Positions 32,894 to 41,044 of a stretch of 64,000 nucleotides of DNA are shown piece after piece (the first letter of the stretch is position 1; each line of letters starts with the position of its first letter). The stretch is from the NCBI RefSeq assembly GCF_042651425.1, contig NZ_JBHSCW010000005.1, positions 1-64,000 on the forward strand, in the 5' to 3' direction. Under the pieces are notes generated by a model that was not told where the DNA came from, did not search any database, and worked only from the letters and a program-made list of their open reading frames with translations. The position numbers and the translations under genes were made by a program. The stretch comes from Fodinicurvata halophila. GTDB taxonomy: Bacteria > Pseudomonadota > Alphaproteobacteria > Kiloniellales > DSM-21159.

Positions 32894-34390
32894 ATGAAGG
32901 ACATGGAGAACGGCAATCTCAAGCTGGGTATTGTCGGTGCCGGCGCCATGGGCGGCGGTATAGCGCAGGTGGCTGCAATGGCTGGCCTGGAGACCCTGGT
33001 CTATGATGCGCGTGCGGGTGCGGGCGAACTGGCCCGGGAGGGCATTCTCAAACGCCTGGACAAGCGGGTCTCCCAGGACAAGATGTCCCGGCCAGCGCGC
33101 GATTCAGCGGCGGACTGTCTGAAAGCGGTCGGGACACTTGCGGAACTGTCGGACTGCGATGTGGTGGTCGAGGCCATTGTCGAGGACCTGGAAGCCAAGA
33201 CGAAGCTTTTCAGCGAATTGGAAGGCCTGCTGCGTGCGGATGCAATCCTCGCCTCCAATACCTCCTCCCTGCCGATCGGTGCCATTGCCGCTCAGCTCCG
33301 GCACAGGGACCGCATGGCCGGCCTGCATTTCTTCAATCCCGTTCCCGTCATGAAACTGGTGGAGGTCATTCGCGGGCCCGATACCCGCGACGACGTCATG
33401 GAGGCCTTGACCACGCTGGGGCGTCGCCTGGGACGGGAGCCGGTGCAGGTGAAGGACACTCCAGGATTCCTGGTCAACTATGGCGGGCGTGCCTACAACA
33501 CGGAAGGCTTGGCCGTGGTGCACGAAGGCGTGGCGACGCCGGCTCAGGTGGATGCCATCATGCGCGACGGCTTCGGCTTCCGCATGGGCCCCTTCGAGCT
33601 TATGGATTTGACGGGAATGGATGTGAACTTCCCGGTCACGCGCTTCGTCCATGAAAGCGCGTTCGGCGACCCGCGCCTGCGCTCGACCCCCCTGCATCGC
33701 TACATGCTGGAAACCGGCCAACTGGGCCGCAAGACGGGACGCGGCTTCTACGACTACGCCGAAGGCAGCGAGACACCTTCGGCGGACGCACCGCTGAATG
33801 CCGTACCGGCCGAGGCTGTCGTGCTCTGTGACCAGGATGCGCAGTTGAAGGCTCTCGTCGAGGAGTGCGGCGGCCGCATACTGGAAAACGATGACAGCAG
33901 GGCCGCCTTGCTCGCGGCCCCGGTGGGGGAGGATGCGACGGCCTATGCCGCTCGCACCGGGTGCGACCATCGTCGGCTGATCTGTGTCGATACCGTCATG
34001 GATATCTCGCAGCGCGTAACCCTGATGACGGCGCCGGCCGCGTTGCCGGAGGCACTGGCCTCGGTTGCCGCGCTGTTCGCCCAGGCGCGCAGGGTAACCA
34101 CCATTGCTGACTCCCCTGGTTTCGTGGGTCAGCGGATAGCTGCCATGGTTGCCAACCTTGGCTGCGAAATGGCGCAGACGGGACTGGCCTCCGTGGAGGA
34201 CATCGATCTCGCCATGCGTCTGGGCCTCAATTATCCCAGGGGCCCGCTGGAACTGGTCGATGCCATGGGGGTTGCCGTGACTCATCGCATTCTCGTGCAG
34301 GCACAGGCCTTGACCGGGGATGACCGGTACCGCCCCAGTCAATGGCTGCGCCGGCGTGCCCAGCTCGGCCTGTCTGCAAGGGCGCTTTGA
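32894..34390 (+). CDS. 3-hydroxyacyl-CoA dehydrogenase (PaaH-like, two C-terminal domains)
   Basis: A 498-residue NAD-dependent dehydrogenase. The Rossmann motif is GIVGAGAMGGGIAQVAAMAG (about 12-31), the catalytic His and Glu are in HFFNPVPVMKLVEVIRG (about 143-159), and DTPGFLVN begins the first C-terminal domain (about 195-290). A second 3HCDH_C domain starts at DSPGFVGQRIAAMVANLG (about 412-430). This double arrangement and length match PaaH/Hbd-type enzymes. It oxidises a 3-hydroxyacyl-CoA to the 3-oxo ester, which the thiolase encoded downstream can cleave. The start may be ATG 32894 or 32903. Confidence 0.92.
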   Translation: MKDMENGNLKLGIVGAGAMGGGIAQVAAMAGLETLVYDARAGAGELAREGILKRLDKRVSQDKMSRPARDSAADCLKAVGTLAELSDCDVVVEAIVEDLEAKTKLFSELEGLLRADAILASNTSSLPIGAIAAQLRHRDRMAGLHFFNPVPVMKLVEVIRGPDTRDDVMEALTTLGRRLGREPVQVKDTPGFLVNYGGRAYNTEGLAVVHEGVATPAQVDAIMRDGFGFRMGPFELMDLTGMDVNFPVTRFVHESAFGDPRLRSTPLHRYMLETGQLGRKTGRGFYDYAEGSETPSADAPLNAVPAEAVVLCDQDAQLKALVEECGGRILENDDSRAALLAAPVGEDATAYAARTGCDHRRLICVDTVMDISQRVTLMTAPAALPEALASVAALFAQARRVTTIADSPGFVGQRIAAMVANLGCEMAQTGLASVEDIDLAMRLGLNYPRGPLELVDAMGVAVTHRILVQAQALTGDDRYRPSQWLRRRAQLGLSARAL

Positions 34391-34443
34391 ATATCCCCGA
34401 TTGTGCCGCGGCCCCTGCGGATGACCGCTGCAGCGGTGGGATA

Positions 34444-35229
34444 TCAAGTCATTTCGTCGAAGGTGACGGAACCGATGGCTTCGGCGGTTTCCCGCAGGAC
34501 TTCGGCCAGTGGGCCACGCATGGTCTTCTCGTTCACGCTCCCGGTGGCCACGGGGATGGTCAAGGCGGCGTAGTCGCCCTGGGCGTGGATCGGTACGGCA
34601 ACTCCTCCGATGCCTTCGCGCCACCAGTTGCGCACGGTCGCCGCGCCACTGTAAATGCAGGCTGCCAGCTCCCGGTTGAAGGCTTCCGTGGAGTCGTCCC
34701 TGGCGCGTATGTCGGTGCGCACGCGACCGGCAAGGGCGCGCCGCTCCTTGTCCGGCAGGGCGGCAACCAGGGCAATGCCGGCGGCAGCTGTCGCAATACG
34801 CAGACGGCCCCCCGTTGCCAGACGGACGGCCACCATGTTGGCGCCCTGAACCACCTCCACGAATGTAACATGCAGGCCGTCTCGAACCGCCAGTGCGGCT
34901 GTTTCGCCTGTCTGTTCGCTGATGGAGTTCAGGTAGGGGCGCGCCCGTTCCAGCAGGCTCATGCCGGCCAGTACCGGGTATCCCAGTGTGAGGTTCTTGG
35001 GAGTCAGTTCATAGGCACGCCCGGAGCGGCTGAGCCGGATATAACCCAGGGCGGTGAGGGTGTGGGTCAGGCGGCTGACTGTGGAGGGCGCGAGATCGAC
35101 CATTTTGGCGATTTCGCCGTTGCCCAGTGGTTTCTGGGTCCGCGAAAGGCACTCCAGAATGGCAAGGCCTCGGGCCAGGGCATCGACGAATTGTCTGTCC
35201 TTCTGCACATGCCTCTCCTTAGACAGCAT
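34444..35229 (-). CDS. IclR-family transcriptional regulator
   Basis: A 261-residue regulator with a winged helix at about 8-70 (FVDALARGLAILECLSR, VDLAPSTVSRLTHTLTALGYI) and the IclR effector domain at about 85-250. The latter is typical of the PcaR/PobR-like branch, where aromatic acids or beta-ketoadipate are effectors. It lies between two halves of a CoA-ester catabolic locus, convergent with the dehydrogenase gene and divergent from the acyl-CoA ligase operon. Palindromes at 29024-29038 and 35240-35254 are probable binding sites. Confidence 0.92.
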   Translation of the reverse strand: MLSKERHVQKDRQFVDALARGLAILECLSRTQKPLGNGEIAKMVDLAPSTVSRLTHTLTALGYIRLSRSGRAYELTPKNLTLGYPVLAGMSLLERARPYLNSISEQTGETAALAVRDGLHVTFVEVVQGANMVAVRLATGGRLRIATAAAGIALVAALPDKERRALAGRVRTDIRARDDSTEAFNRELAACIYSGAATVRNWWREGIGGVAVPIHAQGDYAALTIPVATGSVNEKTMRGPLAEVLRETAEAIGSVTFDEMT

Positions 35230-35239
35230 ACGAATGTTT

Positions 35240-35254
35240 TTCCGCTATGCGGAA
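35240..35254. promoter_or_regulatory. Candidate IclR operator of the ligase operon and iclR-type gene
   Basis: TTCCGC-TAT-GCGGAA, with half-sites identical to 29024-29038. It is 11 bases upstream of the regulator start, which suggests autoregulation and control of the ligase operon 97 bases away. Confidence 0.62.
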
Positions 35255-35273
35255 TTGCTTTCCGCAATATTCT

Positions 35274-35288
35274 ATTGCGAATAGCAAT
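35274..35288. promoter_or_regulatory. Second inverted repeat in the same promoter region
   Basis: ATTGC-GAATA-GCAAT, perfect 5-5-5. It overlaps an imperfect repeat TTCCGCAAT...ATTGCGAA (35260-35281) and may be an auxiliary site. Confidence 0.4.
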
Positions 35289-35350
35289 CTTTCCGGGGAA
35301 AGTCGATCCCGTAATCGCTGAAAAGCGTGTAGCAAGAAACTGCAAAGGGG

Positions 35351-36889
35351 ATGGAAACGATGCTGACCGGTGACATGCTGCGCCGATCGGCCGAGCGCTT
35401 TCCGAACAAGGCCGCCATTCTGTGGCAGGGTGAGGCGCTCAGCTATCGGGAGCTGGACAGGGCGGCCAACCGCTTGGCCAACACCCTGATCGACCAAGGC
35501 GTGAAGAAGGGTGACAAGGTCGGCATCATCTGCCGCAACCGCACGGAATACGGTATCGTCTTCTTCGGTGTTGCGCGCTCGGGTGCCGTGCTGGTGAACG
35601 TCTCGGTGCTTTATGCGCCGGAGGAACTGACCTTCGTCCTCGACAAGGCGGATGTGAAATTCCTCATTTACGAGGACATGTTCGCGGAAAAGGTGGATGC
35701 CGTACGCGACGCCCTGCCGAAGCTGCAACAACTGGTGCGCATCGGCGAGGGCGGAAACGACGAAAGCTTCGCGCAGTTCAACGCGAAGGGATCCGAGGAC
35801 TATCCGGACGTTGAGATCCACGAGGACGATCCCTTCTGCATGACCTATACCGGCGGCACCACCGGTCGTCCGAAGGGCGTTCTCTGTAGCCATCGCAACC
35901 GGGCGATCACCGCGCACACGGTCATGGTCGAGGAGACCATCGACGAGCGCGACGTGGTCGGGATCGTCACGCCGCTGTTCCACGTTGCGGCACTGAATAT
36001 CATGTTCCAGCCGGCCGTGCTGGCGGGTGCGACGAGCACCTTCCTCAGCAAGTGGAGTGTGCCCGATTTCGCGGCCATGGTGCGCGAGACGGGCATGACG
36101 GCGGCTTTCATGGTGCCGACTCAGGTGGCCATGGTGATGAGTGATCCGGACTTCAGGGCAGAAGACTATGCCACCTGGCGCAAGCTGTCCTTCGCCGGTG
36201 CGCCCATGCCCGACTGGGTACAGAAGGAGATGCTGGAGAAACTGCCGAAGGTGCAGATGACCCAGATCTACGGTCAGTCCGAGATGGGGGTCCTGACCTC
36301 TCTGCGTCCCTGGTACCTGCCCGAGAAGCTCGGCTCCGTGGGGCGGCAGGCCTATAACGTGGATGTGGCGCTGCTGGACCTGGAGGGGACTCCGGTCGGC
36401 CCCGGCGTAGTCGGCGAGATCGCCTCGCGCGGCGAGAACGTCATGCTGGAGTACTACGACGAGCCGGAGCAGACAGAAGCCTTCTGGAAGAATGGCTGGG
36501 CCGTGACCGGCGACCTGGGGATCATGGACGAGGACGGCTTCATAACCCTGGTGGACCGCGCCAAGGACATGATCATCTCGGGCGGCGAGAACATCTATCC
36601 CAAGGAAATCGAGAACGTCCTCTATGATCACCCGGCCGTGGCCGAATGCGCCGTCTTCGGCATCCCCGACGACAAGTGGGGCGAGGTGCCCGCGGCCTAT
36701 GTCACGCTGAAGGCCGAGGCCGGCATCAGCGAAGAGGATCTTGTCGCACATTGCGCGGAGCATCTTGCACGTTTCAAGCGGCCGCGGCTCGTGGAGTTCG
36801 TGGACAGCTTTCCGAAGACCCCAATCGGCAAGATTCAGAAGAACATCCTGCGCGAGAACTACTGGAAAGACCGGGAGAAGAAGATATGA
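35351..36889 (+). CDS. Acyl-CoA ligase (AMP-forming)
   Basis: A 512-residue ANL-superfamily enzyme that activates a carboxylic acid to its CoA thioester with ATP. Motifs are MTYTGGTTGRPKGVLCS (P-loop A3, about 165-181), YGQSEMGV (A5, about 308), GWAVTGDLGIMDEDGFITLVDRAKD (A7/A8, about 383-407) and the C-terminal catalytic Lys in TPIGKIQKN (about 498). The length fits medium- or long-chain and aryl-CoA ligases. It heads the five-gene operon 35351-40486, probably activating the acid imported by the TRAP system. The next ATG overlaps its stop by four bases. Confidence 0.93.
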   Translation: METMLTGDMLRRSAERFPNKAAILWQGEALSYRELDRAANRLANTLIDQGVKKGDKVGIICRNRTEYGIVFFGVARSGAVLVNVSVLYAPEELTFVLDKADVKFLIYEDMFAEKVDAVRDALPKLQQLVRIGEGGNDESFAQFNAKGSEDYPDVEIHEDDPFCMTYTGGTTGRPKGVLCSHRNRAITAHTVMVEETIDERDVVGIVTPLFHVAALNIMFQPAVLAGATSTFLSKWSVPDFAAMVRETGMTAAFMVPTQVAMVMSDPDFRAEDYATWRKLSFAGAPMPDWVQKEMLEKLPKVQMTQIYGQSEMGVLTSLRPWYLPEKLGSVGRQAYNVDVALLDLEGTPVGPGVVGEIASRGENVMLEYYDEPEQTEAFWKNGWAVTGDLGIMDEDGFITLVDRAKDMIISGGENIYPKEIENVLYDHPAVAECAVFGIPDDKWGEVPAAYVTLKAEAGISEEDLVAHCAEHLARFKRPRLVEFVDSFPKTPIGKIQKNILRENYWKDREKKI

Positions 36890-37695
36890 GCGAGCGCTAC
36901 GCGAGTTACCGGAAACTCAAGTTCGACTGGCCGGGCGAGCGCATCCTGCGTGTCACCATGGACAATCCCGGTCGTCTCAATGCCGCCGATGCGGTGATGC
37001 ACGGGGAACTGGTTCAGGTCTGGCGCGACATCGACGCCGATCCCGACGTCGGGGCCGTGATGATCCGCGGAGAGGGGGATGCCTTCTCGGCCGGCGGCGA
37101 CCTGGACCTGGTCGAGGAGATGACTCAGGACTTCGAGACCCTGACACGCACCTGGAAGGAAGCGCGCGACCTTGTCTACAATCTGGTGAATTGCTCGAAA
37201 CCGATTGTCTCCGCGATGGAGGGGCCGGCTGTGGGGGCCGGGCTCGTGGCTGGCTTGCTGGCCGACATCTCCATCGCCTCGCGCACGGCCAAGATCATCG
37301 ACGGGCACACGCGCCTGGGCGTGGCGGCTGGTGACCATGCCGCCATCGTCTGGCCGCTGCTCTGTGGACTGGCGAAATCCAAGTACTACCTGCTGCTCTG
37401 TGAGCCGGTCAGCGGCGAAGAGGCCGAGCGCATCGGGCTGGTCTCGCTCTGCACGGAGCCCGAAGAGCTGCACGACAAGGCCTTCGAGGTGGCCACGAAA
37501 CTGGCCAATGGATCTCCCTCGGCCATTCGCTGGACCAAGTATGCGCTGAACAACTGGCTGCGCATGGCAGGGCCGACCTTCGATTCCTCCCTCGCCCTGG
37601 AGTTCATGGGCTTCAACGGGCCCGACGTGCAGGAGGGGTTGAACTCTCTGCGCGAGAAACGCCGCCCGAACTTCAACAAGAAAAGCCCGCTGTAA
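36886..37695 (+). CDS. Crotonase-fold protein lacking both catalytic glutamates
   Basis: A 269-residue enoyl-CoA hydratase/isomerase-family protein. The oxyanion stretch GEGDAFSAGGDLDL (about 63-76) is intact. The two positions that hold Glu in true hydratases are different: GPAVGAGLVAGLLADI (about 113-128) has no ELA, and DGHTRLGVAAGDHAAIVWP (about 138-156) replaces the PEVxLGxxPGxGGT loop. An Asp-His pair in that loop could be catalytic instead. Double-bond isomerisation, decarboxylation or ring chemistry are therefore as likely as hydration. It is coupled to the ligase by overlap. Confidence 0.88.
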   Translation: MSERYASYRKLKFDWPGERILRVTMDNPGRLNAADAVMHGELVQVWRDIDADPDVGAVMIRGEGDAFSAGGDLDLVEEMTQDFETLTRTWKEARDLVYNLVNCSKPIVSAMEGPAVGAGLVAGLLADISIASRTAKIIDGHTRLGVAAGDHAAIVWPLLCGLAKSKYYLLLCEPVSGEEAERIGLVSLCTEPEELHDKAFEVATKLANGSPSAIRWTKYALNNWLRMAGPTFDSSLALEFMGFNGPDVQEGLNSLREKRRPNFNKKSPL

Positions 37696-37708
37696 GGAAG
37701 ACCACACA

Positions 37709-38914
37709 ATGAGAGATGCCTTTATCTGCGCCGGCCTGCGCACGCCCATCGGCCGATACGGCGGCGCGCTGGCGAGCGTGCGTCCGGACGACATGGCTGC
37801 CCATGTGCTGCGCGAAACCCTGAAGAAAGCGCCTGATCTGCCCGCCGAAGCCATCGACGAAGTGATCCTGGGGTGCGCCAACCAGGCGGGCGAGGACAAT
37901 CGCAACGTGGCACGCATGGCCACCCTGTTGGCCGATCTTCCCGACAGCGTGCCCGGCAGCACGGTCAATCGCCTCTGCGGCTCCGGTATGGATGCCGTGG
38001 GCATGGCCGCCCGCGCCATCCGCACAGGAGAAGCGGAGGTGATTCTGGCCGGCGGCGTGGAATCCATGACTCGCGCGCCCTTCGTGACCGGCAAGGCCGA
38101 GACGGCCTTCTCGCGCACGGCCGAGATGTACGACACCACGATCGGCTGGCGCTTCGTGAACAGGAAGCTGAAAGCCGAGTACGGCATCGATTCCATGCCA
38201 GAGACGGCCGAGAACGTGGCCGAGGATTACGCCGTTGCGCGCGCCGACCAGGATGCCTTCGCCCTGCGCAGCCAGGAGCGCACCGCAGCGGCCCAGAAGA
38301 ACGGTCGGCTTGCGAAGGAGATCTCAGCCGTCACCATTCCCCAGCGCAAGGGCGATCCGGTCATCGTGGAGCAAGATGAGCATCCCAGGCAGACCACCCT
38401 GGAGAAGCTGGCCAGCCTGCCCACACCCTTCCGGGAAAGCGGCAGTGTCACCGCAGGCAACGCCTCGGGCGTGAACGATGGCGCGGCCGCGCTTCTGGTT
38501 GCTTCGCCCGAGGCTGTCGAGCGCTATGGACTGACCCCGCTGGTGCGCGTCCGGGGGATGGCGACGGCGGGCGTGCCGCCGCGCATCATGGGCATGGGCC
38601 CGGCCCCGGCGACACGCAAGTTGCTGGAGCGCCTGGACCTGAAGCTGTCGAACCTGGATTTGATCGAGTTGAACGAGGCCTTTGCGGCCCAGAGCCTGGC
38701 CGTCCTGCGCGATCTCGGGTTGCCGGACGATGCCGAGCAGGTCAATCCGAATGGTGGGGCCATCGCGCTGGGCCATCCGCTGGGGATGTCCGGTGCGCGC
38801 CTTGTTCTCACGGCGGCACTGGAGCTTGAGGAACAGGATCTGGATCGCGCCCTCTGCACGATGTGCATCGGCGTCGGCCAGGGTATCGCCATGGTGTTGG
38901 AGAGGGTTCGATGA
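37709..38914 (+). CDS. Acetyl-CoA C-acyltransferase (PcaF/PaaJ-like thiolase)
   Basis: A 401-residue thiolase. The start FICAGLRTPIGRYGGALASVRPDDMAAHVLR is typical of beta-ketoadipyl-CoA thiolases. The acylated Cys lies in STVNRLCGSGMDAVG (about 90), His in GGAIALGHPLGMSGARL (about 357) and the second Cys in CTMCIGVGQG (about 387). It cleaves a 3-oxoacyl-CoA with CoA, perhaps 3-oxoadipyl-CoA to succinyl-CoA and acetyl-CoA. The specificity is inferred from sequence flavour. The next gene starts four bases before its stop. Confidence 0.92.
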   Translation: MRDAFICAGLRTPIGRYGGALASVRPDDMAAHVLRETLKKAPDLPAEAIDEVILGCANQAGEDNRNVARMATLLADLPDSVPGSTVNRLCGSGMDAVGMAARAIRTGEAEVILAGGVESMTRAPFVTGKAETAFSRTAEMYDTTIGWRFVNRKLKAEYGIDSMPETAENVAEDYAVARADQDAFALRSQERTAAAQKNGRLAKEISAVTIPQRKGDPVIVEQDEHPRQTTLEKLASLPTPFRESGSVTAGNASGVNDGAAALLVASPEAVERYGLTPLVRVRGMATAGVPPRIMGMGPAPATRKLLERLDLKLSNLDLIELNEAFAAQSLAVLRDLGLPDDAEQVNPNGGAIALGHPLGMSGARLVLTAALELEEQDLDRALCTMCIGVGQGIAMVLERVR

Positions 38915-39699
38915 CAGAAGCTCAGACGTCTGAAGAGGTTTTGCTGGAACGTGTCAGTCCGGCTATCGCCGTTGTCCGGTTGAACCGACCGCAGGTTCGC
39001 AATGCACTGAACCTGACCGTGCGTCAGCAGATGGCAGCCATCTTTCGAGGACTGGCGGAGGATCCGGACCTGCGGTGCGTGATCCTGACCGGCAACGAGG
39101 AAAGCTTCGCGGCCGGGGCTGACATCCAGGACATGTCGCAAATCGGTGCCATCGAGATGTACCAACGGCACACGGAGCGGCTCTGGGGTGCCGTCGGGGA
39201 CTGTCCGGTTCCGGTGATTGCTGCCGTCAACGGGTTCGCGTTGGGCGGCGGCATGGAACTGGCCATGCATGCGGACATCATCATCGCCGGTCGGGGGGCT
39301 CGCTTCGGTCAGCCGGAGGTGAAAGTCGGCATCATGCCAGGGGCAGGCGGCACTCAGCGCCTGACCCGCGCCGTGGGCAAGTACCGCGCCATGCGCCTTT
39401 GCCTGACCGGTGAGATCATCGGGGCCGAGGAAGCCTATTCCATGGGCCTGGTGAGCAAGCTGGTCGAAGATGACCAGGTCATGTCCTCGGCCACGGAAAT
39501 GGCGGAACAGCTTGCCGCACTTCCGCCCATCGCGGTGGAGCAGATCAAGGAAGTGATCCTGCACGGCGCGGATGCGTCTCTCGGCACCGCCCTGGCTCTC
39601 GAGCGCAAGGCGGTGCAGGTGCTCTTCGCCAGCCAGGACAAGCAGGAGGGCATGAACGCCTTCCTCGAAAAACGCAAGCCGACCTATAGCGGGAAGTGA
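38911..39699 (+). CDS. Enoyl-CoA hydratase
   Basis: A 262-residue crotonase with both catalytic glutamates: E116 in LGGGMELAMH and E136 in FGQPEVKVGIMPGAGGTQR. The oxyanion motif FAAGADIQDM is at about 66-75. It hydrates a 2-enoyl-CoA to the 3-hydroxy ester, feeding the PaaH-like dehydrogenase. It is comparable with PaaF. It sits four bases before the next crotonase gene and overlaps the thiolase gene. Confidence 0.92.
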   Translation: MTEAQTSEEVLLERVSPAIAVVRLNRPQVRNALNLTVRQQMAAIFRGLAEDPDLRCVILTGNEESFAAGADIQDMSQIGAIEMYQRHTERLWGAVGDCPVPVIAAVNGFALGGGMELAMHADIIIAGRGARFGQPEVKVGIMPGAGGTQRLTRAVGKYRAMRLCLTGEIIGAEEAYSMGLVSKLVEDDQVMSSATEMAEQLAALPPIAVEQIKEVILHGADASLGTALALERKAVQVLFASQDKQEGMNAFLEKRKPTYSGK

Positions 39700-39703
39700 G
39701 AGA

Positions 39704-40486
39704 ATGGCAGAGCCTGCCGCAGATTCGGCGACCGTTCTCTATGATAGGCCGGCAGAGGGTGTCACGCGAATTACGCTCAATCGTCCGAAGAAGCTGAACA
39801 GCATCACGGTGCAGTTGCGGGACGAGCTTGTTGCGGCGCTGGAGCGGGCAGGACACGAAGAGAATGTCCGCTGCATCATTCTGACGGGTGCGGGGCGTGC
39901 CTTCTGTGCAGGGCAGGATCTGGGAGAACGCAGGCCTGTCCTCGAGGGAGAAGCGGTGGATCTGGGCGAAACACTGGAAGCTGGTGTCAATCGCATCGTG
40001 CGTGGGATCCGTGATCTGCCCAAGCCGGTTGTCTGCGCTGTGAATGGTGTGGCCGCCGGAGCGGGTGCGAACATTGCCCTGGCTTGCGACATCGTCGTGG
40101 CTGCCAGGTCCGCGAGTTTCATCCAGTCTTTCATGCGCCTCGGCCTGATCCCCGACGGCGGTGGAACCTGGAGCCTGCCGCGCCTGGTCGGGTCGGCACG
40201 TGCAACGGGCATGGTGATGCTGGCCCGTCCGGTCAGCGCGGAAGACGCGGAAAGCTGGGGCCTTATCTGGCAAAAAGTCGAAGATGCACAGCTTGAATGT
40301 GTCGTCTCCGGCATAGCCGGAGAGTTGGTAACACGTTCTCCCGATGCGCTTGCCCTGGCGAAGCAGGCCTTGCATGTGTCGACAGCCAATACGCTCGACC
40401 AACAGCTCGATCTGGAACGCGACCTACAGCGTAAGGCCGGCTTCACGGAAGCCTATCGAGAGGCTCTGGCAGCCTTCTTCAAATAG
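39704..40486 (+). CDS. Crotonase-fold isomerase (PaaG-like)
   Basis: A 260-residue enoyl-CoA hydratase/isomerase. RAFCAGQDLGERRP (about 66-79) and SFIQSFMRLGLIPDGGGTWSLPRLVG (about 139-164) are close to PaaG, the isomerase that turns ring-epoxide phenylacetyl-CoA into an oxepin. The catalytic Asp of LIPDxGG is present, and the second hydratase Glu is absent. PaaG-type enzymes also move double bonds during beta-oxidation. No paaABCDE oxygenase is in the window, so the substrate here may be a different cyclic or unsaturated acyl-CoA. Confidence 0.88.
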   Translation: MAEPAADSATVLYDRPAEGVTRITLNRPKKLNSITVQLRDELVAALERAGHEENVRCIILTGAGRAFCAGQDLGERRPVLEGEAVDLGETLEAGVNRIVRGIRDLPKPVVCAVNGVAAGAGANIALACDIVVAARSASFIQSFMRLGLIPDGGGTWSLPRLVGSARATGMVMLARPVSAEDAESWGLIWQKVEDAQLECVVSGIAGELVTRSPDALALAKQALHVSTANTLDQQLDLERDLQRKAGFTEAYREALAAFFK

Positions 40487-40508
40487 CTTGAAACACAGTG
40501 AGTGTCTT

Positions 40509-40928
40509 TCAGCCCGTTTCGCGCACCACGTGGACGGTGCAGGCCGCATGGCGGACGACGCGGGCGGCCGTGGAGCCGATGAGGAAGTCGCCGAAGCCCG
40601 GCTTGTGAGAGGCGATCACGATCAGGTCGGCCTTTTTCTCCTTCGCCGCGGCCAGGATTTCCGTCGCCGCATGGCCCGTGCGGACCATGATGTTCTCGCT
40701 GAGCCCGTTCTCCTTGGCGATCTTATGCAAGTGCTTGCGCACCTCTTCATCACGTTCGTCACGAATGCTTTGCGGGACCTGGGATCTTACATAGGCGGGA
40801 ATGTCCTCGATCACGTTGACCAGCAGGATTTCGGCATCCTCGCTGGAAAGCTGCCGAGCTGCCGAAACCATGGGCTGGAGTCTCTCTGTGTGACTCAGGT
40901 CCAGGGGGACGATGACGGTCTTGTACAT
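40509..40928 (-). CDS. Universal stress protein (UspA family)
   Basis: A 139-residue single-domain Usp. YKTVIVPLDLSHTERL begins the fold and the ATP-binding loop is in ASHKPGFGDFLIGSTAARVVRHAACTVHVVRE (about 107-137; G-2x-G-9x-G-S/T type). It is convergent with the catabolic operon. TRAP loci often carry a Usp gene (TeaD-like) that regulates the transporter, so a link with the TRAP system about 10 kb upstream is possible but unproven. Confidence 0.9.
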   Translation of the reverse strand: MYKTVIVPLDLSHTERLQPMVSAARQLSSEDAEILLVNVIEDIPAYVRSQVPQSIRDERDEEVRKHLHKIAKENGLSENIMVRTGHAATEILAAAKEKKADLIVIASHKPGFGDFLIGSTAARVVRHAACTVHVVRETG

Positions 40929-41044
40929 GGGGGCTCCTTTCTGTGCTGTCCTTCGATCACTTCTTCTTCGAAATGGGGATCAAGAGGCCAGAAAACCGGA
41001 TGTATGAGATAGCGGTCGTGTCGCTGTGTCCGGAATGAGGCTCT

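Noticed and set aside
35219..36763. 514-codon minus-strand open frame over the acyl-CoA ligase
   Set aside because: The ligase shows every adenylate-forming motif; the antisense translation is His/Arg/Gly-rich noise.
39704..40486. Evidence for a complete phenylacetate pathway
   Set aside because: PaaG-, PaaF-, PaaH- and PaaJ-like genes are present but no epoxidase subunits, PaaK-specific context or PaaZ are in the window.
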